Part shown: positions 47,518 through 58,746 of the stretch, piece by piece | Position numbering within the stretch: position 1 is the first letter of the stretch | Layout: each line of letters starts with the position of its first letter | NCBI GenBank assembly: GCA_949592205.1 | Contig: CATIUR010000006.1 | Coordinates: forward strand, 67,514,001-67,578,000 | Source: Helichrysum umbraculigerum | Taxonomy: Eukaryota > Streptophyta > Magnoliopsida > Asterales > Asteraceae | Direction of reading: 5' to 3' | Length of the DNA stretch: 64,000 nucleotides | Made by a program: the position numbers and the translations under genes | Notes under the pieces: generated by a model | Told to the model about the DNA's origin: nothing | What the model saw: the letters and a program-made list of their open reading frames with translations, nothing else | Database searches by the model: none

Positions 47518-49872
47518 ATCTGTAAAATAAACACAAACAACAGATATATTTTAATGCACGATTAACAATCTTTAAACTATAACGTATTATGAATCGAGAT
47601 TCATCAAACATCTTAGTCTAAAATCGAAATTATATATAACTTGTTACAAAAATAGTCTCAAGTCGTATATAAAAATTTAACTTATAACTAAAAAGTCTTA
47701 AGTCTAATTTAAATCCATTATATAAAAGGTATTAAAAAAATCTTAACATTTTATATAACTATTTAAAAATAAAATTTATGTAAGTCCTGGACTCGCATAA
47801 ACTGGCTAAGCGAATTGAGATCAACTCGTTTCGCGTATCAACTCGCTTCACTCATCAACTCGCTACATTGATCAACTCGCTAAACTTATCAAGTGTCTAT
47901 TGAAGTGAACTCGCTAATCTCATCAATTCGCTAGTCAACTCGCTGCGAGTTGATTCAAAATGTCAACTCGTTCGATGAACTGCCGTCGCGAATTTGTTTT
48001 CAAAATCAATTAATCTTGTAATTTTAACATGATCTATCGATTAATTCACGTTCATTAATGTTTGTTTAACATAAACCCTAAAGATCTATGTCCAATAACA
48101 TCGTAATCGACGCAAATCTTTTAGTTTATAACCCGAAACCCTAAGTTTATAAAAACTTCGATTTCTCGTTATTTACACTGTGAAATCCATAGTATTATAC
48201 CTCAAAATGTTCGTAAATTGAAGATGTATAAAGTCTACAGATTGAAAAACTCGTTCCCGTATTCTAAAAATCGAAATCAAGCGAAGAGTAAATATCGCCT
48301 CGTTTCGCCTGAATGACGGATTCGCAAGCTTTACTGAACTCGCGAAGTGTGTGGGTTCGGTGGGTTGGCTTGACTCGTTTGACCCCCTTTATACTTTGTA
48401 TCCGATTCGCGAGATTAAGTTGACTTAGTCAACTCGCAGGATTATATTAAAACGCGAATTTAATTCTAAGTATAAATAAAACCCGATATTTTACAAGTGT
48501 AAAATAAAATTATTTTTCACTTGTATTTGTTACGTTTGTTCAACTCAAAAATATTCAGTATAATTTAATTCCGAAGGGTAAAACCTAATAAACACAAAAA
48601 CTTAAAAAAATTTTAAAAAATTAATAAACATACGATGAAAATACAACTATATAAACATTGGTATCGAGTACCATTTTATTAATCACTTGAAACAAAGTAA
48701 ATATACAAAGTAAAAAGATTTTATCTACTTAGGGATCATATTAGTAAGAATAAGCAATTAATTATATATTAAAAAGTCTAAGCAGATTGGTAGTATACAT
48801 ACCTCATGAAATTCAAGTAAATCACTGTAAAATTACAACTAAATTTATCATATATACATTTATATTTATAAAACTATATCTTAGGTACCTTTATCCACAT
48901 AGCATAATTAATAAATGCATTACTCATATAAAGTGAATATTTTAATTATAGACAGTCCAACACGATTACCGGTATTATGATCCACATAAACAAATTATAC
49001 TCAATTTTCTAAGCAAACACTTTATTGTTAGTATGAATATTATCAAGTGCTTCCTATTATATGACATACTGAAGAATTTCAAGTAAAACTCATAACACTG
49101 CATCATTAAATTTCAAGGTAGCGTTTACTAAATGATGTATCTTTTCGAAACATATAACATACACTCGAATTTTTAAGGTTAGACAAATATCAAACATACT
49201 TTGAATATGCTATGTTATCTAAGTCTGTACATAGTACAACAAAAGATCCCTTCTAGCATGATTCAAAATATATTTGAGAATATTAATTTAATTAAAGGTT
49301 TCAGTTCTGTACTTAGTACAACAAAGTTACCAGTAATTAAGTTAATATCCATATTGCTACTATTTGTCAATTCAAATTAATATGCATGATAACAGTGTAT
49401 GGCAATACCATCATTCAACAATTAAGACCTGATGTCATACATCATAGAATAGTAACACAACATAATAAACAAGTAGTTAAGTAACTTCTTAAGACTTAGA
49501 AAATTTTATATAATTTGCCTACCAGTACATCATATGATGAAGCCATCTAAAGTTTTCACTAAATATAGATAAATTATAACTTGTGGATATAGGTGTATAA
49601 TCAAATAAATATAAACACATACCTGATAGAACCGCTGTTGTTCTAAAGCAACTTTATTTGAACCTACTACCATATCATACTTAGGACTCAAGCTTATTAT
49701 TGTGAAGCTTATTCTCCTAATGTACTATCATTTCCCTTAGTTTTTGCAAATAAAAACTTAAATGAAGGCGATTCCCCTTAGGTAACAAGCAAATGAATGC
49801 CATACGCCCATTTTTTTTTTTTAAATGAACACATAAATACTAACTATTACAAAAATACCCTTGGAAGACTAA
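47518..49872 (-). other. Element D region between pol and accessory gene, with ACTCGC cluster
   Basis: No ORF of interest. The part nearest the accessory gene, 47791-47972, has many ACTCGC or ACTCGT words (mostly AACTCGC), with more at 48290-48445. The rest (48450-49870) is AT-rich. It should hold the promoter or leader of the accessory gene; no clear TATA box was picked out. Confidence 0.65.
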
Positions 49873-52800
49873 TCACTCTGGATTTCTCATTCTGTTAAGT
49901 TGAACCAACGTCTCAAATCTTGCTCTGTCGAACGCCTTTGTGTATAAGTCTGCTAAGTTATCTAATGATGGAACCTTAACTAACTTTATCAATTTTTTTT
50001 CAGCACAATCTCTAATAAAATGATGTCGTATATCAATATGCTTAGTTTTACTGTGCTTCACCGGATTATTGGTGATCGACATAGTAGATTCGTTATCAAT
50101 CATCATAGGAGTATTGGTTATATTTAACCCGTAATCCCGCAGTTGCTGTTGAATCCAAAGTACTTGCGAGCAACAGCTGCCAGCTGCAACATACTCAGCT
50201 TCACATGTAGAAATGGCTACCGAGGTTTGCTTCTTGCACTGCCAGGATACTAATCTACCTGCTAGGAATTGACATCCTCCGGTCGTAGATTTCCTATTCT
50301 GATTGCATCCTCCGTAATCCGAATCAGTATAAGCTACGAGATCTAAGTCTCCATCAATCGGATACCAAAGACCCAGCTTAGGTTTCCCTTTGAGGTAACG
50401 AAAGATTCGTTTAACAGCTTGCATGTGTGACTCTTTCGGATTAGCCTGATATCTTGCGCATAAACAAACAGCAAACATTATGTCAGGCCTAGAGGCTGTA
50501 AGATACATTAGTGATCCGATCATGGCTCTATAAAGAGTTGGATCCACATCGCTATCACTCGATGTATCTGGACTTAGTCCATGATTGACTGGAATTGGAG
50601 TATTGTAGACCTTACTTTCATCCATCTTAAAGCGTTCTAATAGCTCATATGTATATTTAGATTGATGAATAAAGAATCCATCCTTCTTTTGATCAACTTG
50701 TAATCCTAAGAAGAAATTCAACTCTCCCATTGCAGACATTTCGAACCTTTTCCTCATAACTTTCTCAAATTCTTGACACATCTTTTCGTCAGATGATCTG
50801 AAGATAATGTCATCAACATAAACTTGCACGAGAAGAAAGTCTTTCTTTTTTCACTTCACAAACAGTGTACTATCAATCGATCCTCTTGTAAATCCATTCT
50901 CAAGTAGATACGTTGATAGTGTTCCATACCATGCCCTAGGTGCTTGATGTAATCCATATAGAGCCTTATTCAAACGATATACTCTATCTGGATACTCAGG
51001 ATCAGCAAACCCTGGCGGTTGTGAAACATAAACCAATTCTTCTACTTTGCCATACAAAAAGGCACTCTTAACATCCAACTGATACACTTTTATACCAAAA
51101 TATGATGCAAATGCTAAGAATACTCTAATTGCTTCTAGCCTAGCAACTGGTGCAAACACTTCATTGTAGTCAATACCTTCTTGTTGATTAAAACCTTGAA
51201 CCACCAGACGAGCTTTATTGCGAGTAACGATTCCTTTATCATCTCTCTTGCACTTAAATACCCATCTAGTTCCAATTGGATATTCTCCCTTTGGTAGGTC
51301 AACCAACTCCCATACTTGTAATTTAGAGAACTTAGATAGTTCTTCTTGCATTGCTTCTACCCACGAGCTTTCTTTTAAAGCCATTTGAACATTTTTAGGC
51401 TCGACTTGTGAGATAAAGCATGAATATAGACATTGATTAGGAATCCCTGTCTCTTTCATTGCAGTATACAAGCTTTGGTATTCTAAGTTCTCAGACGTAC
51501 TAGCTCTGGATTGATGCCTAGTTTGAACCGGAGTATTAATATCACCGATGATGTTTTCAACGGGATGATTCTTACTCGTTCTAGTTGTAGTAACTGGTTC
51601 AACCGGTATTTCATCTTCTAAATTAGTACCAATCTCTTCCAATTCAGGTACATCTTCCGTACGAACAGAAAATATCCTTAAGTGTTTCAAAGGAGTAAGT
51701 ATATCATCAAACTTTGTATGAAGATCATCAAGATCTTCTGTTTATTGAGACTTATCCTCTGAAGGTTGTTGTGACTCACTTGTGGAAGCTTTATCTGAGT
51801 CAACATTAGTCTTAATTCCAGACTGCTTAACACTTGATGTTGAAGCGGGACCAATATTCTCATCTTCAAACAATAAATGTTCAGCTATCTCTGAATCACT
51901 GACATAGTCACTGATAGGAACTTTAAATGATGCAAAAAGATCAGAATAATCAAATTGCCAATCTAAGCCCTTATGAACATCAGGTGAGTAGCTCGTAACC
52001 TCAATATTATAAACTACCTCCAAATGTCCTGTGACTTTATTAAAGACTCTCTTGTTTGACGAATTGGGCATATAACCTAGGAAAAATCCTTCGTCAGCCT
52101 TCTCACCAAATTTTGCTTGATGTCCAGTCTTTAATACGGTGCATGAAACTCCAAAGGGTTCAAACCCTTTTAAGTTAGGTTTCTTATTGTTCAAAAGCTC
52201 ATAACAAGTCTTGTTATGTCTCTTAACCGTAAGAACTCTATTAAGAACATAACATGCTGTATTCACTGCTTCTGCCCAAAAGATGACCGGAAGCTTTGAA
52301 TCAGCAAGCATTGTTCTAGCAGCTTCAATCAATGTTCTATTTTTCCTTTCAGCAACACCATTCTGTTGAGGTTCATAAGGTGCACTGAATTGATGTAATA
52401 TCCCTTTGCTTAAGCAATAGATATTCAACGTTGTATTCTTAAACTCTGTTCCATTGTCACTACGAATACGCTTAACTCTCTTTTTATAGACATTCTCTAC
52501 TAGATCAAAGAACTCAATTAGAATTCCAGAAGTCTCATCCTTTGATCCCAAAAAGAATACCCATGAGAATCTAGAGTAGTCATCTGTGACCACCAAACAG
52601 TACCATTTGCCACCTAGACTTCTCTTGCTTATAGGGCCGAAGAGGTCCATATGTAGCAATTCAAATGGCGAGGAGATAGAGTTTTCAGTCTTAGGTCTGT
52701 GTGGTTTCTTGTGCTGCTTTCCTTTCATGCAAGGAACACACTTATCCTCAGACTCGAAACGTTTTTGTGGTATACCTAGAACCAAACCATTTTTGGATAT

Positions 52801-53316
52801 ATAATTCATCTTTCTCCAGTTCAGGTGTGCCATTCTCCTATGCCATAATAATGTGTCTGTTTCCGAAGCCTTGGATAATAAACATGTAGACACCATTGAA
52901 GAGTTAGGAACACCCATGTTGATAGCATAGATGTCCTTCTTCCTTGGAGCCCTCATCAATATCCATTTATCAGGAATTTTGAAACCTGGCTTCAGGACTA
53001 AGGCCTCCTTTTCATTGAAATAAACTGGATGACCTTTATCACAGACTTGGGAAACACTCACTAGGTTGTGAGTTAGTTCTTCAACATAGTTCACATCCTC
53101 AAGAGTCAAAGTTCCATTTGAAACTTTTCCTTTTCCCGAAATTACTCCTCCTTTATCTCCTGCAAAATTTACTTTTTGCTTGAGACTCTCCTTGAAGTCC
53201 TTCAGTAGACTTCTTTCTCCTGTCATGTGCCTCGAGCATCCACTGTCTACATACCACCAGTTGTCCTTGTTCACAGCATGCTCCTGCACATAACACAAGA
53301 TACGATAAGTTATCAA
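49873..53316 (-). pseudogene. Element D pol: protease, integrase, RT, RNase H (broken)
   Basis: Protease WYVDSGCSRHMTG (about 53250); integrase HHCC (HRRMAHLN to CVPCMKG), TDDYSRFSW, RSDNGTEF and EPQQNGVAERKNR; RT with RLVVQGFNQQEG, QLDVKSAFLYG and YVDDIIF; RNase H with TDSDYGG and the ADLYTKAF end. Breaks: TAA at 51742-51744 between integrase and RT, TGA at 50851-50853 just before YVDD, both in one otherwise continuous frame, and a frame change from gag near 53300. The order integrase-RT is diagnostic of Ty1/copia. Confidence 0.92.
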
Positions 53317-55318
53317 GAGGGACCCAAGCCATTACGGTCTTGGTTTGTCCCTTGTCATCAACAAACTTAAGCTTTTTAAAATAACCATCCTTCCCATCAG
53401 GAGCTTTGGTTACTTTCGAAGTAGCTTGAGTTTGTAGACGATCAGCCTTAAGAGGTGAATTTGAGGAGAACCTCTTAGGCACATAATTATGAGCTCTATT
53501 ATGATAATTATAATTAAACTCATGTGATCGCGAAGTAGTACCACTCTCATAATGACTATGGCCTCTACTTGGAGTTCTAAACCTCGACGGTGTCACATCC
53601 CTAGACTTATGGATAGAATTATCACTTTGAGTATATGGCCGTTTAGGTTTAGGTGGGGAGACACTATGCTTACCATCTCTTTTAAGAATGTTAACAGGTT
53701 TATTACCTAACTTAGGTTTGGTATCTAACCCATCTACAGTCATACTAGAGTCGGTCTGTGTCTTTTCATCAATCACAAGCTTATGTGGTGTTTCAGGCTT
53801 TTTGTTAGGACAACATGAAGCCACGTGTCCCTTTTGATGACACTTGAAACATGACATCTGCTTGCGTGATTTACTCACTTTTACTTTCTCATCCGGAGTC
53901 TTAGGCACTAAAGGTTTAAGCTGTTCCTTATTAACCTTATCATTAGTCTTAGCATCGTTAATCACTCCACCCGATACAAATTGTATTTTGGTGAAATGAG
54001 AAGCCTTACTATTATCTGATGAAGGGTTCTTAATAACATCCTTCTGTGCCTCTAACTTTTCCTGATCATTAGTTACTGAAATTTCAGGATTAGCATCTGT
54101 CATTTCAGAATCTTCAGGAATAGGAGTGTAATTGGCATTAAAAGGAGGGGATACATCATTGTAACCTAACCCAGTCTTGTCCTTTACACTACGTTGAGCA
54201 TCTAACATTTTATCCATTTGAGATGTCCTATAGTTCTCAAGTTTACGGTTTTGCTCAATTAACCTTAAGTTAAGGTTCACTATTTCCTGATCCTTACTAG
54301 CAATTGTCTCATTTAAGTCTTTGATATTCATATAGAGACCATCTATGACAACAGATTTTTCACTTATGGTATCTCTAAGTTTTGTTCTATCCGAAGCATC
54401 AGACTTAATTTTATCTTTTAAGACTTGTTTATCATCACTTAATCTACGAATATCCATAATAGCTTGATCAAGTTCAGATCTAACATTCTTATAGGATTCC
54501 TTATCCATATTCAATTGTGATGACAGGTTGCTATTTGACACAGTTAAGACACTATTCTGAGATTGTAAATCAGTAACTAAGTAACAAACATCAGCAAGAT
54601 TAATAATATCTAAACATACCTTCTTCTTGTCAGTTTGTAATTCAGCCATGCGTGCCACGAATTCTTCAGGACTCATATCTGGAGCTGAATCCATATATAG
54701 CACGTCATCATCACTTGCCTTCACTTCAGACTCAGGCACCTCTACTTTCTGTTCCATATCAGTGGGCATGTAGGACACTGATCCAGCAGTTGTCTCTTCG
54801 ATCTAGGCCATCAAAGCTTCCTCAGAATGAGCTTGCCAATCATAAGAGCCATCCAACTGCTTCACCACTAAGGCTTTGGAAGCTAGTGTACTTCCCGAAC
54901 CTTGTTTTCCTTTTGCTTCTACTTTAGGTCTTTGGCATTCTCTAGCAAAATGACCAAATACCCTGACAGTTAAAGCATCTGACCTTGGTTTTATCAAACC
55001 CTGATCTATTGCCCAATACTTTTCTACCAGTTTTCTTGAGGAAATTCTTCACCTTTCTTGATATCAACGCTAGTTGATCTTGAAGCTCCAATTCCTCAAG
55101 ATAATCAGGATCTATCTGCTCATAATCCTCATCAAACAGAATAGGATCATTGATCTTTCCCTCTATGTAATTTTCATATGATGAATCAAAAGAAGCAAGA
55201 ACAGACGGTTGCTGTTCAGCAGATTTCACACTCATGGGCATCTTCTGATGCTCTTGAGGTGACTTCTCAGAATTCTTTCCCTTTGTCTCATCACCAGAGA
55301 AGGAAATAAAGCATAGAT
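53153..55318 (-). pseudogene. Element D gag (3' part), broken, cut by element E
   Basis: Contains two zinc knuckles. The first (CFNC...GHFAREC, about 54930-54980) is split by a frameshift; the second is CFKCHQKGHVASC (about 53830-53860). Between them is a long coiled-coil region (about 54220-54620). A TAG at 54803-54805 interrupts the frame. The upstream end at 55318 is the insertion point of E (TAGAT at 55314-55318 is the expected target copy). Confidence 0.85.
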
Positions 55319-57632
55319 TGTAACAACCGGCAAATTAGGACTAGAATTAGTGCCTAATTCTTCGTTAATACATGTAATTAGTTCTGTGTTAGGCTAATTT
55401 ATGTATCGAATTATATATATTGTTAAATATATATGAAAATGCGATTTGGTTAAATCGTACGCAACTTAAATAGAATGAAATTCTATTCGGTTAATACGGA
55501 CGTTGGTGAACAAATGTTTAAAAACTAAAATAACGCAATTATGACCGAAATGCTATTTTATAATAGTTAGTAACTGCCTTGTACTACCCGATTTAAAACT
55601 TACGCGATTTAAAGACGAAAGTAATTAAATTTAATTTAAACTGTTAAAGATTTAAGGAAATAATTTAAATAAATTATTTAACTAGATTTGCAATTTTATA
55701 AAAATAATTAAACGCGTAAAATGGATATTTAACGTTTAAACGACGGAGCAAACGAACACCGCACGGGGAGCGGAGACAGGAAAATGGGAGGATAACCTCC
55801 CATTCCCCCACCTTTCCCTTCCCATTTCACCTCCACCTCTTCTCTCTCTTCTTCCCTTTTTCTCTCTAATTACCAACATCACCACATTTCATCATCCACC
55901 TTAAATCATAAAATAACACCTCGAAACATCGCCGGATCATACCACTCCTTTGGGATAAAAGAACCACGGCATCACGATCTACCTTCCTATCTTTTCGGAT
56001 TTTCAATCCGACACCTTGTAAGTTTCCGATAAATCCCGACATCTCTCGTTTTCGATCATTTTTACTAGTTTATGGTTTAAATAGGCTTAATATGTTCATA
56101 TAAGGGTTGGGTAAAAGATTTGGACCCAACGGAAACCGGGAAACTCGTTTTCGACAAAAATTCCGGCCATCAGACCGCTACGTCGCACCTGGCCAGGGGC
56201 CTCTGCGACGTCGCGGCCTACGTCGCACAAAAATCCCAACGTCGCACTAGCGACGCAGCCCCTTACGTCGCATTAATTTGCGGACGTCGCACGTAGCGAC
56301 GTAGACTTTAACGTCGCAAACCGAAGCAACGTCGCATTAGCGACGTCGCCCCCTACGTCGCATTGATTTGCGAAGGTCGCATCATGCGACGTACCTGCCT
56401 ACGTCGCACCTTACGTCGCTTGCAACGTCGCATGCTACGTCGCACAAACCAGAACCTTGAAAACTCACATTTTCACTAAGTGTCGAACTTTTACAACCTC
56501 AAATCCTTATACGATACGACCTAACAATCATAATAAAACATACTCTCCTATTACAATTACTTTAATTTGCGTATTGAATGATAAACTTTAATTATAACAA
56601 ATCACCAACGGGCCGTATACTTTGTTACGAACGCGAACAAACCAACATTTAAACACAACGGGTTGTATGAACAACTAGCCTAGATGGTCTTGCGAGACAT
56701 CTACTTACTTAACCTTACGTGTTTAGGCACTAGAAGGTCACGGGTTCGGTGAACCTACTTGCTTTACTACTACTTGCTATTTACCACTGCTTGACTCAGG
56801 TGAGTCTTACGGCCCCACTTTTACTGTTTTAACTTATTGGGGGAGATGCATGCTACTGATTTTCTTGAACACAAGTACTAAACTGTTTACTATACCAAAC
56901 GGAATTGCATGAGTTACTTACTATTTACTGAAGTCTCTCCATCATATATCGTTAGTTATGTACTTAAGCGCGAACAGTAGTTAATGGATCCATTAGGGAA
57001 ATGACCCTCCCCGCCCGGGGTAGTAGCGCTACCACGAACCGTTATGTATAAACGGGCGACTATTATTTCGTTTACTTATGCTTGCTCAATTTCGAGCATG
57101 TCACGGGAGCAACTGATTATTTACGGGTTAAGCTTCGATTATGAGCCTCATGGCAACGGTATAACTTGATTACTTTACTTTTGCGAGATTTGCAAATACT
57201 TGATATACGCCTACGGGCACTACTGATGAAATCTTGTGTTCAAACTGATTATTTACTGATAAACCTGTGAGATTCACCAACCTTTTGGTTGACCCTTTTT
57301 AGCATGTATTCTCAGGTACACTTACGGAGTAGGATCACTCCAGGATTACTAGCTAGAGTCGCATGATTCCCAAACTGCATTTAACAGAGATTCTTTGGCA
57401 TTATCTTTTGTAACTATGGTTATGTAATAGAATCTCCCGCCACATACGCGGACTCTAGGCTTACATATTTTTGTAAAGAAAACTATATGTTTTCGAACGA
57501 TTTAATTATGAAATGTAATTATTTTACAAAACGTCTCATTTAGAGGTCGTTTGCTGTATATCTTGTGCTTTGTATATTGATTAGTAACACCCAAGTATGC
57601 TTCCGCAAATCACTAAATTTGGGGGTGTTACA
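55319..57632 (+). repeat. Element E 5' LTR
   Basis: 2314 bp, TGTAACAACCGG...GGGGGTGTTACA. It has AT-rich first 400 bases, a C/T-rich stretch (55795-55865), and a dense CpG motif array (56178-56453). Confidence 0.95.
56178..56453. repeat. Dense ACGTCGC motif array in E 5' LTR
   Basis: Fourteen forward ACGTCGC words (most followed by A) and four GCGACGT words by eye in about 280 bp, with irregular spacers. The block is much richer in CG than the rest of the LTR. It lies beyond the part of the 3' LTR visible here. Confidence 0.9.
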
Positions 57633-57635
57633 GAT

Positions 57636-57648
57636 TGGTATCAAAGCC
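57636..57648 (+). other. Element E primer-binding site
   Basis: TGGTATCAAAGCC begins four bases after the LTR; it differs from the initiator tRNA-Met site in C at one position (A for G). Confidence 0.88.
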
Positions 57649-57952
57649 TAAGGTTATAGTGAACTAGGTTGCATTTAGTGGACCTAGACTATGACCATTA
57701 GGCAGTATTCCCTTACTAGGCATAATTGGTTCAGGAATCACATCATACGACTTTAATTTAACATAGCCTGATCAACTATGTACAATTAAGGAAAGATGAT
57801 GTGCGGTCTGAAATGGTTGTGTCGAACAGGAATGCGTTAGTTGACTCTGACCACGAGAGAACCGGACCATTACTTGATACGTGCTAGACACTAGGCTGGA
57901 TATTATATATTTATACATATTAGCCTCGTCTTACTTACACTCTGCCACAGGA

Positions 57953-58459
57953 ATGGCAAACACACCACCTAATTCGACACACTCTCACTCACATGGGTCA
58001 CGGAACCCACGAGTAGCCAGGAGGAACACAAGGTCACCTCGAACCAGCCCTTATCCTGTACATAACTCTCAGAACTCGGCACATCTCACGTTACCAGTAT
58101 TGGCTACCCAATTCCGCCGTCAGGAGCAAAGACTAGAAAACCTAGAACTGGAACAACACCGAATGGCTTACCTGCTTCGTCAAGCTCTCGACCGCATATC
58201 ACAACTACAGCTAGAACAAGAGGATACCAACCTCTCTGTAAGCATAATTCAGGATTCCATGACCGCCGAATTAGGTGCGGATGAACTTGTAAGAAACCGA
58301 TTAGAAGAATGTGAACAGCGTTCACAGGAGACTGCGGATCACTCTCGAACAATAGCACAACGACTGGCCTTGGTGGAAGACAACGCCAGGCAAACCAACC
58401 GACTAGCAGAAACCGTGGACCGCCTTGTCGCGCTGATGGAACAAATTAATCTACATTAA
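57953..58459 (+). CDS. Element E upstream ORF (168 aa, coiled coil)
   Basis: Lies between the PBS and gag in sense orientation. ATG at 57953 is preferred over an upstream non-ATG codon at 57881. The first ~50 residues are Ser/Pro/Arg/His-rich; about residues 60-165 are Glu/Gln/Leu-rich with heptad-like spacing (RRQEQRLENLELEQHRM, later LAETVDRLVALMEQI), so a long coiled coil is expected. No membrane segment, unlike the ORF in C. I do not recognise the family. Confidence 0.7.
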   Translation: MANTPPNSTHSHSHGSRNPRVARRNTRSPRTSPYPVHNSQNSAHLTLPVLATQFRRQEQRLENLELEQHRMAYLLRQALDRISQLQLEQEDTNLSVSIIQDSMTAELGADELVRNRLEECEQRSQETADHSRTIAQRLALVEDNARQTNRLAETVDRLVALMEQINLH

Positions 58460-58746
58460 GATTAGTGTAGTTTTTGTCTTGTAATCTATCTCGTAATCTA
58501 GGGACTATCTAGCACTACTCTATAAACTAGTCGGATGTAACCATTCCCGACACCTTTTGTAATATCTCTGTAGGATGTAACTTTTGAACTCACTTTATCT
58601 ATCAGATATCCTTTGTTATCTCAACTCACATTAATTGTCATTTTCCATGTTGATGTTATGTATTACTGCTTTTATACATGTACATCTGTGACAATTACCA
58701 GCTCATACAAAATCTCATGTATCTTCATTTCTTTTATTGAAGAATC
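58460..58746 (+). other. Spacer before E gag-pol; splice-acceptor-like end
   Basis: No coding features. It ends TTCATTTCTTTTATTGAAG, with AG at 58741-58742, four bases before the gag-pol ATG, again like a 3' splice site. Confidence 0.45.

Larger units (their letters stand above)
42731..55318 (-). mobile_element. Element D: Ty1/copia with downstream accessory gene, interrupted by E
   Basis: Minus-strand copia element: gag, protease, integrase, RT and RNase H in the copia order, then 2.4 kb, a six-exon gene, a polypurine tract and a 574-bp 3' LTR. The left flank is CGTTC (42726-42730). The 5' part and 5' LTR lie beyond the window because element E is inserted at 55319. An extra gene after RNase H recalls the SIRE-type copia group with env-like ORFs, but assignment to that group is uncertain. 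Confidence 0.9.

Noticed and set aside
54803..54805. TAG in element D gag as a second programmed readthrough site
   Set aside because: The following bases (ATCGAA) do not fit CAR-YYA, and the element has other lesions nearby, so ordinary mutation is more likely.
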